Of a stretch of DNA of 64,000 nucleotides, positions 27,241 to 36,398 are shown in pieces. Source of the DNA: Tachypleus tridentatus (lineage: Eukaryota; Arthropoda; Merostomata; Xiphosura; Limulidae); NCBI RefSeq assembly GCF_004210375.1, contig NC_134830.1, positions 5,146,001 to 5,210,000 on the forward strand. The letters run 5' to 3'. The position numbers were made by a program, and so were the translations under genes. The stretch's first letter is position 1; each line of letters starts with the position of its first letter. Under the pieces are notes generated by a model. It did not search any database, was not told the DNA's origin, and was given only the letters and a program-made list of their open reading frames with translations.

Positions 27241-27480
27241 CTGAAAACAGTAGAATACATATAAATATATACACAGTATTCTTTGCCTATAAGACCTTAA
27301 AACAACAATATTTACGCATATTTAGTGTTTGAATACAAGAGTAAATCCATATTAAGTTATAGATAGAATTTCTTATACTCCACGTGACATGCGAGCAAGT
27401 ACTATAATCAGTTTGTTTGTCCATTGGTCCTTCCTATAAGCTAGAGAACTTGAAGCGCCAAATTTAAAGTTTGATACCTT

Positions 27481-27757
27481 GTTTGTTTGTTTTGGAATTT
27501 CGCACAAAGCTACTCGAGGGCTATCTGTGCTAGCCGTCCCTAATTTAGCAGTGTAAGACTAGAGGAAAGGCAGCTAGTCATCACCACCCACCGCCAACTC
27601 TTGGGCTACTCTTTTACCAACGAAAAGTGGGATTGACCGTAACATTATAACGCCCCCACGGCTGGGAGGGCGAGCATGTTTGGCGCGACTCGGGCGCGAA
27701 CCCGCGACCCTCAGATTACGAAGCGCACGCCTTAACGCGCTAGACCATGCCAGGCCC
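27481..27757 (-). mobile_element. SINE family 1, full length, with 13-bp target-site duplication
   Basis: Same structure as the copy at 21044. Flanked by AGTTTGATACCTT at 27468-27480 and 27758-27770. It lies in the TOGARAM intron between exons 27240 and 27974. Its anticodon-loop position is mutated and the head pairs poorly, so it is not a tRNA gene. Confidence 0.9.
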
Positions 27758-27973
27758 AGTTTGATACCTTCTAAGAACATAGCCGTGGTAGCTCATAGTA
27801 ATAAAGTAACAAACTGTTTGTTAGATAGGAAGACGAACACAACAAAAATTACAAATACGATAGTAATAATGGAAACTAGAAAACTGAAGAAGTTAAAATA
27901 CACAACCCGAGTCTTGAAAAAACTTTTGTTTTTCTCTACAAAAGGTTGAGGTACAAGAGAACAGTTTATATAC

Positions 27974-28132
27974 CTGGCCAATGGTGAACCGTCCATCACA
28001 AACTGGGCAGTGGCCGGTAAAATTTTCTCGGCGGTCTCCTTACAACCAGTAAGGCATCTGGATGGACCCATTTTCTCTACTGTCATGGACAGGAACTCAG
28101 CTGCTGTCCGTCGAACAGCAGCGTTTCTATGG
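27974..28132 (-). CDS. TOGARAM: TOGARAM-like TOG domain exon
   Basis: Acceptor CTGTACAG before 28132, donor GTATAT after 27974; 159 nt, phase 2 in and out. It encodes SHRNAAVRRTAAEFLSMTVE, then KMGPSRCLTGCKETAEKILP and ATAQFVMDGSPLAR. It matches the family segment GGxSHLHIAVRRCVAQHL and the following HEAT helix. The nearer acceptor at 28158 was rejected because it breaks phase and adds residues absent from the family. Confidence 0.9.
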
Positions 28133-28427
28133 CTGTACAGATCCAGTAAATATGGTTTCTGATATAGTTAAACTAGTATCCTAAAAAACTAACTTCGTGA
28201 TAATTATGTAGCAAAAAATGAAATTTGGGTGAGAACAAATATGTTCCTGTGTAGTTTATCACATTATTATGACATGTTACTATTAATACTGTAACTGAAT
28301 ATAATATATTTGTAATATTAATTATTCTTTGTTTCTATTAACTTCCAATCAGTACAAGCTAATTACTTGGATATAAATATAAACCAATCTAGTAATAACT
28401 ACAGTTACCAAGTTGTTTTTTAACACT

Positions 28428-29420
28428 AATGGCTCTGATTGTTTGTAACACTAATGGCTGTGGTTGTTTTTTTAACACTAACGGCTATGGTTGTTTTTAG
28501 CACTAATGGCTGTGCTTGTTTTCAAGACTAATGGCTATGGTTGTTTTTAACACTAATGGCTATGGTTGCTTTTTAACAGTAATGGATGTGGTTGTTTATT
28601 AACACTAATGGCTATGGTTGTTTTTTAACACTAATGGCTGTGGTTGTTTTTTAACACTAAGGGCTATGGTTATTTTAAACACTAATGGCTATGTTGTTTT
28701 TTAACACTAATGCTGTGGTTGTTTTTAACACTAATGGCTGTGGTTGTTTTTTTAACACTAATGGCTATGGTTGTTTATTAACACTAATGGCTATGGTTGT
28801 TTTTTAACACTAATGGCTGTGGTTGTTTTTTTCACACTAATGGCTATAGTTATTGGTATCACTAATGACTATGGTTATTTATACATTTAATGTCTATAGT
28901 TATTGGTATCACTAATGACATGGTTATTTATACCTTTAATGTCTATAGTTATTGGTATCACTAATGACTATGGTTATTTATACCTTTAATGTCTGTAGTT
29001 ATTGGTATCACTAATGACTATGTTTATTTATACATTTAATGGCTATAGTTATTGGTATCACTAATGACTATGGTTATTTATACCTTTAATGTCTATAGTT
29101 ATTTGTATCACTAATGACTTGGTTATTTATACCTTTAATGTCTATAGTTATTGGTATCACTAATGACTATGGTTATTTATACCTTTAATGGCTATAGTTA
29201 TTGGTATCACTAATGACATGGTTATTTATACCTTTAATGTCTGTAGTTATTGGTATCACTAATGACTATGGTTATTTATACCTTTAATGTCTAAGGTTAT
29301 TGGTATCACTAATGGCTATGGTTATTTATACTTTTAATGTCTATAGTTATTGGTATCACTAATGACTATGGTTATTTATACCCTTAATGTCTATAGTTAT
29401 TGGTATCACCAATGACTATA
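28428..29420. repeat. Two-phase minisatellite (26-bp, then about 50-bp units)
   Basis: Left part (28428-28850) has about 16 units of AACACTAATGGCTATGGTTG plus TTTTTT. Right part (28850-29420) has about 11 units of about 50 bp made of two diverged half-units (TATCACTAATGACTATGGTT and ATACCTTTAATGTCTATAGTT). It ends 40 bp from TOGARAM exon 29610-29461. Confidence 0.93.
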
Positions 29421-29460
29421 GTTTTATGTGACATCACTGGTTACAGTTACAAAACCTAAC

Positions 29461-29610
29461 CTGGCTCCTCCTTCTACAAGAGCTAAGGCAGCCTTCTGTG
29501 TAGACACATCCTCCACCAGGTATTTCAAAGTTCGGTCAATGTCTTCACGAATAAAACCCACGTTTTCTGCAGACTTGTTAAGAAGTGTCTTGGTGATGAC
29601 GTCTAAGTCC
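29461..29610 (-). CDS. TOGARAM: TOGARAM-like TOG exon with 1-bp frameshift
   Basis: Acceptor CTTCACAG before 29610, donor GTTAGG after 29461; 150 nt. From the start the phase-0 frame reads DLDVITKTLL, and after one extra T in the run TTT (about 29580-29582 on the plus strand) it continues as NKSAENVGFIREDIDR and TLKYLVEDVSTQKAALALVE. The homologous family segment is KALLHKAGESNxFIRxDVDKAL. The exon should therefore be 149 nt; with the extra base, phase 0 reads TAA immediately after the LL. Downstream phase (AG plus C, giving Ser) also requires the 149-nt version. Either an assembly indel or a real null allele. Confidence 0.85.
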
Positions 29611-30225
29611 TGTGAAGAAATAACAGTGTCCAGATAAAACTTTTTAACTCTGTCACTAAGCCAGGAATTTCACTGTAAACAATACGACCTTTCGACTACA
29701 GAATCCTCGTGGAAGGGTCCTGTTACCGAAATTTTGATTATGTGTCAATACGAAAGAGTTAGCAAAACGTTAGAAAAATGACGTTCTTATTTGAATACTT
29801 TAGTTTCATCCATTTAAAGTTTGTATCTATAGTGTGAAAACTTCAATTACTGTCAGAAGTTTAAAAGGCCATTTAAAATGGGAGAGGTTAGTTTAGTTTA
29901 GAAGACCACACAGCAGAAAAGACCGCAAGACGTAGAAAACTGATGAAAACAAGGTTCCAATTAAGTGAAAACACTCGTCATGACAAAAACTTTATATTAG
30001 TTTGAAACGTTTCGGACAAAAACCCTTCGTCAGGTAGTTTCAAGCCGTGGCACAAAACAAAAAAAACACATTGGTATAAGAACCATTGTTGAAGTCGTTT
30101 TATAAACAACTGAAAACACAAACCAAACATATTAAAGTGATAGTAATAGTATTTTATAAAAACAATAATAATAAACTAAAAATACGATAAACTGGCAGTT
30201 TAATAGTAATAACAATCAGAGAAAC
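29611..30225. other. TOGARAM intron segment
   Basis: Apart from the hammerhead-like core at 30004-30033 and its flank (a likely terminal-repeat remnant), nothing is recognised. The intron then continues through the SINE cluster 30226-31980 and the Penelope remnant. Confidence 0.5.
30004..30033 (-). ncRNA. Hammerhead-ribozyme-like core
   Basis: On the minus strand CTGACGA is followed by AGGGTTTTTGTCC, which can form a short stem II, then GAAACGTTTC. Both universal hammerhead boxes (CUGANGA and GAAA) are present with correct order and spacing. No PLE coding remnant is visible beside it. Stem I is unproven. Confidence 0.35.
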
Positions 30226-30500
30226 ACATGCAGACGGGTGTATGTGCAGCAAAGCCACATCGGGCTAAACTCGTGTAGACGGGTGTATGTGCAGCAAAGC
30301 CACATCGGGCTAAACTCGTGTAGACGGGTGTATGTGTTGCAAAGCCACATCGGGCTAAACTCGTGTAGGCGGGTGTATGCGTGTGTTTTCATCTAGTAAA
30401 GCCACATCGGGCTTTCTGCTGAGTCCATCGAGGGGAATCGAATCCCTGATTGTAGCGTTGCAAATCCGTAGACTTACCGTTGTACTAGCGGGGAACTTGT
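30226..30500 (-). mobile_element. SINE family 2 with tandemly expanded tail (45 bp x 3)
   Basis: The tRNA-like head (minus strand; B-box-like GGGATTCGATTCC, ending CCCCGCTAGTAC) is at 30420-30500. The body GCAAAGCCACATCGGGC is repeated in three 45-bp tandem units at 30226-30360. The head most resembles a tRNA with a TGC-type anticodon loop, but this was judged by eye. Confidence 0.7.
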
Positions 30501-30736
30501 AGACGGTGTCATGTTAACAGGAGTGGTGGCAAAAAGATACAGACAGAAAGTGTAACCAATTAAAATAAAATCGTTAATTCAGCTTGGTACAAGAAACTAT
30601 AGTTTAAATATAAGTTTATGTTCGAGACTTTCTCAATCATACTTATTGTGGGGGGCATGTAATAAAACCAGTGTCGTCAGTTCTGTTATGATTCAGGAAG
30701 GGGAAGTGTTTTAGGACTAGGGATTCAATATTAATT

Positions 30737-31120
30737 TCAGTTTGTTTTGAATTTCGCATATAGCTACATCAGGGATATCTGCACTAGCCGTTCCTAATTT
30801 AGCAGTGTATGGTGTGTGTGTGTTTTTTACTTATAGCAAGGCCATATCGGGCTATCTGCTGAGTCCACCGAGTGGAATCGAACTCCTGATTTTAGTGTTG
30901 TAAATCCGTAGACTTACCGCTGTACCTGCAGGGAATATTTAGCAGTGTAAGATTAGAGTAAAGTCAGCTAGTCATCACTACCCACAGCTAACTACTGGAC
31001 TACTCTTTTACCAGCGAATAATGGGATTGACTGTAACATTATAACGCCTCCACGTCTAGAAAGGAGAGCATATCTGGTGTGATGGGGATTCGAAGCGTGA
31101 CCCTCAGATTTCGAGGGCCG
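30737..31120 (-). mobile_element. SINE family 1, interrupted by a family 2 SINE
   Basis: The two halves (30737-30809 and 30937-31120) of a family 1 SINE are separated by the insertion at 30810-30936. The head (GATTCGAAGCGTGACCCTCAG) is diverged. Intronic. Confidence 0.85.
30810..30936 (-). mobile_element. SINE family 2 nested in family 1
   Basis: The body GCAAGGCCATATCGGGCTAT and a tRNA-like head (minus strand; B-box-like GAGTTCGATTCC) are bounded by 13-bp direct repeats ATTTAGCAGTGTA (30797-30809, 30937-30949) duplicated from the host SINE. Family 2 was therefore active after this family 1 copy inserted. Confidence 0.85.
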
Positions 31121-31604
31121 AATTGTAATTTCTGATCAAATGAAAATAGTTTCCTTCCAAGGGGTTTGTTTTTAACTCACCAGGAAAATGAAGAAAATTG
31201 TGATAACAATTTTCTTTAGCGAATCAACTTTAGAAATAATTAAGCGATATTTTATAATAATTCATGTTTCGAAACAACTGTATTTAAATAACGCTAAACA
31301 ACTGTATTTAAATAACGTTAAACAACTGTATTTAAAACTTACTCCAAGACGCTGAAAAACAATTACCTATAAATACAAAGAAATAAGTTTAGGGTTAGTT
31401 TTATGATTTTTATATACTCTCTAAACAAACTACTTACCTCATGCTTACCACTAGAGAGCCAAGATGGGGTCATTATTATGAGTAAGCGTGCATTGTATTG
31501 GTGTTTAAGACAGAATGATCAATAATGTCTACTTCGGTGCCCGAAAAGTCGCGATAGTTTACGATCTTCCTATATGGAACTGCACATTTGTTTGTCTGTT
31601 CGAA

Positions 31605-31980
31605 GTCAAGGATACACAATGGACTATCTGTGTTCTGCCCACCACGAGTGTCGAAAACCGAAAGTCCACAGACATACCGCTATGTCACTGGAGAGGTACA
31701 TTTTTGTTTATCTGTTCGAAGTAAACCATAAGGATACACAATGGACCATCTGTGTTCTGCCCACCACGAGTGTCGAAAACCGGCTTCTAGCGTTGTAAGT
31801 CCACAGACATACCGCTATGCCACTGGAGAGCTACATTTTTGTTTATCTGTTCGAAGTAAAGCATAAGGATACACAATGGACCATCTGTGTTCTGCCCACC
31901 ACGAGTGTCGAAAATCGGCTTCTAGCGTTGTAAGTCCACAGACATACCGCTATGCCGCTGGAGAGCTGCATTTTTGGTCG
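31605..31980 (-). mobile_element. SINE family 3, three tandem copies
   Basis: GGATACACAATGGA(C)CATCTG and GTTGTAAGTCCACAGACATA occur three times at a spacing of about 124 and 134 bp (starts near 31609, 31733, 31867). Tandem duplication of a SINE plus its flank, not independent insertion, because the intervening TTTGTTTATCTGTTCGAAGT is also repeated. Confidence 0.75.
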
Positions 31981-32061
31981 GCAGTAACGCCTCAATAAAA
32001 TCACTAAAAGACAAAAGATGTGTGTGTTTCTTGTTGGTGAGATACCCACTTGAAATAAAAA

Positions 32062-32644
32062 TGTATCTCAGAACGGCTGTTATGGGTATTAACACTTTTA
32101 TTAATAAGGAGAGAAAAACTGAAGTCCATACTATGTAAAAACTACACTGACAAACATAACAGTAACATTATATATTAAACACAATGCAACAACTGCCACG
32201 ACTTCTGCATTGGAAAAACAAGCAGAAAAATGGAATCCAGTTTCAGAGAACAACAATAAAAACAATTAAACAAAGAACAAAAACACCTTCACACGTTTTC
32301 GAACACTGCAAATGAAACAAACACAACATAAAGATAAAAAAGCTCCCATATACTGAGTAGGGAAACAAACACAAAGTCAAAGAAGCCCTACTTATACAGC
32401 AACTAAAACTAAAATTAAACCAATATAAAGGAACATCTTTATACCTATGCCAATTAATAACTTAACATCCACCTGCAGCGCCCCCTACAATCCCACACCC
32501 GTTTATACTCTCGTCCCTAAGACGTGTCCGTCAACGGTCACATTCAAATTCTCTCTTTTTTTTAACCTGAAGATGACCTAGGAAGGGCGAAACGTTGTTC
32601 TGTCCTTATCAATAATACCCATAACAGCTGTTCTGAGATACATG
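32062..32644 (+). mobile_element. Penelope-like element remnant (GIY-YIG region) between inverted repeats
   Basis: Around 32189-32257 the sequence reads NNCHDFCIGKTSRKMESSFR, resembling the GIY-YIG endonuclease motif of Penelope-like elements (family pattern CxDFYIGxTxRxLxxRxxEH). After stops and frameshifts, HVFEHC and KEALLIQQLKLKLNQYKGTS (about 32380-32440) fit the conserved ORF end. A 35-bp segment (ATGTATCTCAGAAC...) at 32062-32098 recurs inverted at 32606-32643. A hammerhead-like core sits just before the right repeat. The copy is decayed and non-functional. Confidence 0.65.
32567..32602 (+). ncRNA. Hammerhead-ribozyme-like core in Penelope-type terminal repeat
   Basis: CTGAAGA (CUGANGA box) is followed by a short stem-loop region and CGAAACGTTGTTC, i.e. 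the GAAA box with a very short stem III (AC/GU with a 3-nt loop). Penelope-like elements are known to carry hammerhead ribozymes with minimal stem III in their terminal repeats, and this lies 100 bp downstream of a PLE ORF remnant. Stem I pairing could not be shown by eye, so activity is doubtful. Confidence 0.4.
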
Positions 32645-32795
32645 TTGTGTAAGTTTTCTTTAAACTGTTTCACGTCTAGATTCCTTTCTCTCCTTACTTC
32701 AGTCATAGCTTGGTCTACATTGACACTTTTATTGTAAACATCTTATGGGCTCCATGCCACAAACTTCTGCAAGCACACACACTTGAAACTTGGAC

Positions 32796-33050
32796 TGTTT
32801 GTTTTTGAATTTCACGCAAAGCTACGCAAGGGTTAACTTTAGTAGCGTAAGGCTAGAGGGAAGGCAGCTAGTCATCACTACCCACTGCCGACTCTTGGGC
32901 TACTATTGTACCAACAAATATTGGGATTCAGCTTCACTTTTTAACGCCCCCACGGCTGAAAGGGTGAGCATGTTTGGTGAGACGGGGATTTAAACCCGCG
33001 ACCCTCAGATTGTGAATCGAGCGTCATAACCACCTGGCCATGCCGGGTTC
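32796..33050 (-). mobile_element. SINE family 1
   Basis: TGAATTTCACGCAAAGCTAC at the tail and TTTAAACCCGCGACCCTCAG at the tRNA-like head identify it. There is an internal deletion just after the tail. No clear target-site duplication. It lies in the TOGARAM intron beside the Penelope remnant. Confidence 0.82.
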
Positions 33051-33167
33051 CGGTCTTATCGAAACCAACACCATGTTAGTTCAACTCTGCAGGTTAAGTT
33101 AATTTATAATCTGTAATAAACCTATATATTAAGTCGATGCTATTATTACAGAAAAAAATATGCTTAC

Positions 33168-33360
33168 TGTCTCCATATGGCGAGTGAATGTCTGGAAAAG
33201 TTCACCAAGTGTAGTGATTGCCGCCCGGGAAACAGTGGACCGCAAGTTGCGAACTTCCGGTAACAGAGCTGTCACAACAGAATGCAGCTCTGGCTGTAAG
33301 ACTTGAGGGTGGTACTTAGTGAACCTACTAAAGTCGTTTATAGCGTGAACCTTTTGTAAC
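33168..33360 (-). CDS. TOGARAM: TOGARAM-like TOG domain exon (HEAT repeats A-B)
   Basis: Acceptor TTTGAACAG before 33360, donor GTAAGC after 33168; 193 nt, phase 2 in and phase 0 out. It encodes LQKVHAINDFSRFTKYHPQV, then LQPELHSVVTALLPEVRNLR and STVSRAAITTLGELFQTFTR. The HEAT-type helices and the EVRNLRSTVSRAA signature match the family sequence EVKNLRSxVxRAA, where intra-HEAT loops bind tubulin. This is the most diagnostic exon of the gene. Confidence 0.93.
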
Positions 33361-34265
33361 CTGTTCAAATCAGACGAAAAGACACTTAGGAGTGTTTTGT
33401 ACTTTAAATGGTAAGGCACTTGAAATCTGAAATACAATAACACTATGTAACAACATTTTTACCTTTTCTTGTTCCTGGACAGAAAGTGTTATTTCCCAAT
33501 TGCTTATCTCTAAAGTAAATGGAAAAGACCTATTTTTCTCTTCAAACTTTGCTTTTGTGACTTGGGAGCGCATAACGAAAACATGATGGGAGATTATATT
33601 TGGGGGCTGATACGTGAAAGTGATTTACATTAAGTCGCAAATCTCGAAAAACTACTCACTTCTAAACATTTTTATATAACTTTAGTGCAAATTCATGTAA
33701 ATCTTGATTCATATGTTGTTTTATTCAGACCTTAGGTAAATGTAAATGTGCAAATTTGCCCGTTTTTACATAGAAAATAGATTAATATCTAAATTTCATT
33801 GTCCAGGTCACAAAAGCAAAGTTTGATGGGAATAATGACCACTTTCTGTACTTTTACAACATAAGTAATTAGAAAATAACACATACTATCCAGGAACAAA
33901 ATTTGTGTTACATAGTGTAATGTTTTTTTTTTCTAGACAGTTCCCACAACATCAGTAATATTCACTTTATATATTTCAAAGGTTTCTAAGAATTCAAGAA
34001 ACACACGCACATATTAATCATTAATAATTAATATATCTGACTCAGAATTACTGTAGCTTTATTTCTTCTGAAAAAAACTGAACCATTTCATATCATACTT
34101 TACTAACTTTAAAATAAATGAAGTCACAATAAGCTATCTACACTCTGTACACCGCGGGGAGTCGAACCCCGAATTTTAGTTATAATCCGTAGACTTACCA
34201 ACAAGCTGCGTATTCAAATACATGGTGTATCATAATTACAACTTAACACGTGGTACTTAGTGGTC
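33361..34265. other. TOGARAM intron segment
   Basis: AT-rich, with a short family 2 SINE-like head near 34145-34205 and no other recognisable feature. Confidence 0.5.
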
Positions 34266-34768
34266 TTACCTGTCATCTATGGTAATGGCCTCCAGTGCTT
34301 TTCTGAGGGCGTCGTGTGGATTGGAGAAAGAACCAGAACTTAGTGATCTTACCAGTCATCCATGGTAATGGCCTCCAGTACTTTTCTGAGGGCGTCGTGT
34401 GGATTGGAGAAAGAACCAGAACTTAGTGATCTTACCAGTCATCCATGGTAATGGCCTCCAGTGCTTTTCTAAGGGCGTCGTGTGGATTGGAGAAAGAACC
34501 AGAACTTAGTGATCTTACCAGTCATCCATGGTAATGGCCTCCAGTGCTTTTCTAAGGGCGTCGTGTGGATTGGAGAAAGAACCAGAACTTGGTGATCTTA
34601 CCAGTCATCCATGGTAATAGCCTCCAGTGCTTTTCCGAGGGCATCGTGTGGATTGGAGAGAGAACCAGAACTTAGTGATCTTACCAGTCATCCGTGGTAA
34701 TGGCCTCCAGTGCTTTTCTAAGGGCGTCGTGTGGATTGGAGAAAGAACCAGAACTTTCACTACTGCCT
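34266..34768. repeat. 83-bp tandem repeat, 6 copies, carrying an exon end and splice donor
   Basis: The donor complement TTACC recurs at 34266, 34349, 34432, 34515, 34598 and 34681, exactly 83 bp apart. Each unit holds the last 18 or so codons of TOGARAM exon 34852-34685 (SNPHDALRKALEAITMDD) with GTAAGATC. Copies differ at only a few sites, so the expansion is recent. The copy furthest downstream on the gene strand has AGG in place of the Trp-forming TGG. Confidence 0.95.
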
Positions 34769-34852
34769 CTTTCACTGATGGTGGCGGATACTACAGGCAC
34801 TTTCTTCGTTGTCCTCCCTGGCAAACTCTGAGAAGACACCGCCCTCTCTGGC
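34685..34852 (-). CDS. TOGARAM: TOGARAM-like exon, start of TOG domain
   Basis: Acceptor TATTAAAG before 34852, donor GTAAGATC after 34685; 168 nt, phase 2 in and out. It encodes PERAVSSQSLPGRTTKKVPV, a Ser-rich spacer, then SNPHDALRKALEAITTDDW. The last part aligns with the first helix of the TOGARAM TOG domain (family pattern KALEAL..DDWEKK). The Trp codon is split and is completed by the next exon. The 3' part of this exon with its donor is repeated five more times downstream in an 83-bp array (34266-34768). Only this copy can be used without meeting the in-frame TAA present in every donor. Confidence 0.85.
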
Positions 34853-35228
34853 CTTTAATATAAAACAAATCAGATGGATTCAGCCCTTTAATGGTGAATT
34901 TTCAACAAATTTAATAACTGTCATAGAAACTGTACTTTGGTTAGGTATAATTCTTGGTTGGTTGCCATATTTTTAAACATATTTTTAGTTTTTAAGTAAA
35001 AAATGAAACAAAATAAGCAGGTCCTCGAACTCATGTTCCTCTCGGTCGTTCGGCTGTTTCTGTGACGTTTTACAACTATGACGTAATAGTTGCCAAACAA
35101 GCTTCGTTGTTTTGTTCCTTTCAGTGCTGGTGTTTTATGTAAATCTATCGGTGCTTTTTTCAAATTACATACTTTGTGAAACTATTTTTTGTCTTGATAT
35201 TGCTACTTTATGCTTGTTTTATGATAAC

Positions 35229-35663
35229 ATGGTTTACTGCATTGTTTATGGTTGTAAAAACGGTTCGGCATCGGGCAAAAGCTTCTTTTCGTTTCCGTGC
35301 AAGGAGAAGGAACCGGCAAGATGGCGACAGTGGGTGCGGATGGTCAATAGGAAGAACTGGACTTCTTCACACCAAGCAAAGCTTTGTCAAGATCACTTTG
35401 AACGCTCGTGTTTTGTGTCGGATCCCACAGTTTTGGATTCCGTGGGTTTCAAGCCAGGCAGGTTGAGACTGAAAAAATCGTCGGCAGTAGACAGGATCGT
35501 CCCTACCATCTTTCCTCGTGTAGAGCTGAGGACTGATCTCAGCCTGCATCGTACAGGTTCCACCCCTCTGAAGCCATCCCTTGTCATCACGAAAAGAACA
35601 ATCTTAAAGTTATGTGTACAGTATAAAGCGATAAATAATAACTGGTATAATATAATAATTTAA
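35229..35663 (+). CDS. THAP-domain protein (first exon or truncated ORF)
   Basis: ATG at 35229 begins MVYCIVYGCKNGSA. The THAP zinc-finger residues are all present: C and C in YCIVYGC, the FFSFP motif, RWRQWV, NWTSSH, the LCQDHF C-x2-H pair, the CF motif, and a degenerate AVPTIF box (AVDRIVPTIF). The domain occupies about residues 1-95; 49 nondescript residues follow to the stop. THAP is a sequence-specific DNA-binding fold found in host transcription factors and in transposases of the P and Kolobok type. The ORF is intact, intronless, lies in a TOGARAM intron on the opposite strand, and begins 128 bp inside a 22-bp inverted repeat. It is probably mobile-element-derived, or a truncated gene copy. 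An upstream in-frame ATG at 35112 was rejected because THAP domains start at their first Cys. Confidence 0.82.
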   Translation: MVYCIVYGCKNGSASGKSFFSFPCKEKEPARWRQWVRMVNRKNWTSSHQAKLCQDHFERSCFVSDPTVLDSVGFKPGRLRLKKSSAVDRIVPTIFPRVELRTDLSLHRTGSTPLKPSLVITKRTILKLCVQYKAINNNWYNIII

Positions 35664-36152
35664 AAAGTACAAGTTTTTGAAGAATGTAACTAGACATACA
35701 CATTTCACATTCATGACCTTTTTTTGCATTTGTGGCACCTGAAAGTCAGTGAAACCTTGATTTCCTAGTCTAGACAGTGGACAAATCCAAGTTTAAAAGC
35801 TGGTAGATCATTCTGTAGGTGTTTTTATATCATTGTTAAATATGGAAAAGTTTGAAGAATTCCATTTTTCAAATTTAACATTTCAAGATAAATTAACTAT
35901 TCAGACTGCGACATCTAGTTTGATTTTATAGACAGACTTATGACGTATAATTGAAATTCATTTTGTTACGAGTCATAAATACCCGGTACAATGACTGTGG
36001 AAGAGCCGAGTATTAGTTACCATAGTCGGCAAAGTATAAACAAATAAAACCAAGTTTGTGATACCAATAATTTATAAACACCAGACAAGTTTGGAGATGC
36101 TTAAAATTACACATGAAATAATACAGACCATATTTCTTGTCATGACTTAGGC

Positions 36153-36398
36153 TTACCATTCTTCCACTGGAGGTATGAACGTCTCGCAACCGGTCTGGGC
36201 ACTATCAGTATAACTCACAGTTTCGCCACTTTCGCTCGTGGAACTGTCCTCATCACTAGAACTTGTCAGATCTGTGTCAAAAGTAACTGTTCTAGGTTCG
36301 TTCAGAGTAGGTTTGAATTGATATGATGCTACTCAACACTGTTCAGAACACAAAGTCAAAACAGACTCCGCCACTGTTTCTCTGTATGCACTGGCCAT
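36153..36398 (-). pseudogene. Short ORF with one internal stop, convergent to THAP ORF; possible P2X7-tail-like leader
   Basis: ATG at 36398, 34 bp inside the right inverted repeat, reads MASAYRETVAESVLTLCSEQ. A TGA (36335-36333) follows one Cys codon later, where CGA (Arg) is one CpG transition away. The same frame then continues through SYQFKPTLNEP, an acidic Ser-rich stretch (TSSSDEDSSTSES) and ends IPPVEEW before a TAA that overlaps a GTAAGC donor-like site. Coding character on both sides of the TGA suggests one mutated ORF. From memory, invertebrate proteins carrying the P2X7 intracellular (ballast) zinc domain often have a YxFxP motif, an acidic Ser tract, then WCxCGxC; only the part before the Cys cluster is present. 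That identity is tentative. Confidence 0.35.

Noticed and set aside
28132..28158. Upstream acceptor (ATATCAG) for TOG exon 28132-27974
   Set aside because: It breaks phase with the preceding exon and adds residues absent from the family; the acceptor CTGTACAG at 28133-28134 gives GGAS-HRNAAVRR in phase.
35112..35228. N-terminal extension of the THAP ORF
   Set aside because: In frame but hydrophobic and unlike the family; THAP proteins begin at or just before the first zinc-binding Cys, so ATG 35229 was chosen.
36153..36310. Minus-strand exon-like segment ending EEW with a GTAAGC donor, considered as an extra TOGARAM exon
   Set aside because: Its end phase would fit exon 34852, but no acceptor gives the entry phase needed after exon 43001, and it lies inside the inverted-repeat element, so it is treated as part of that element.
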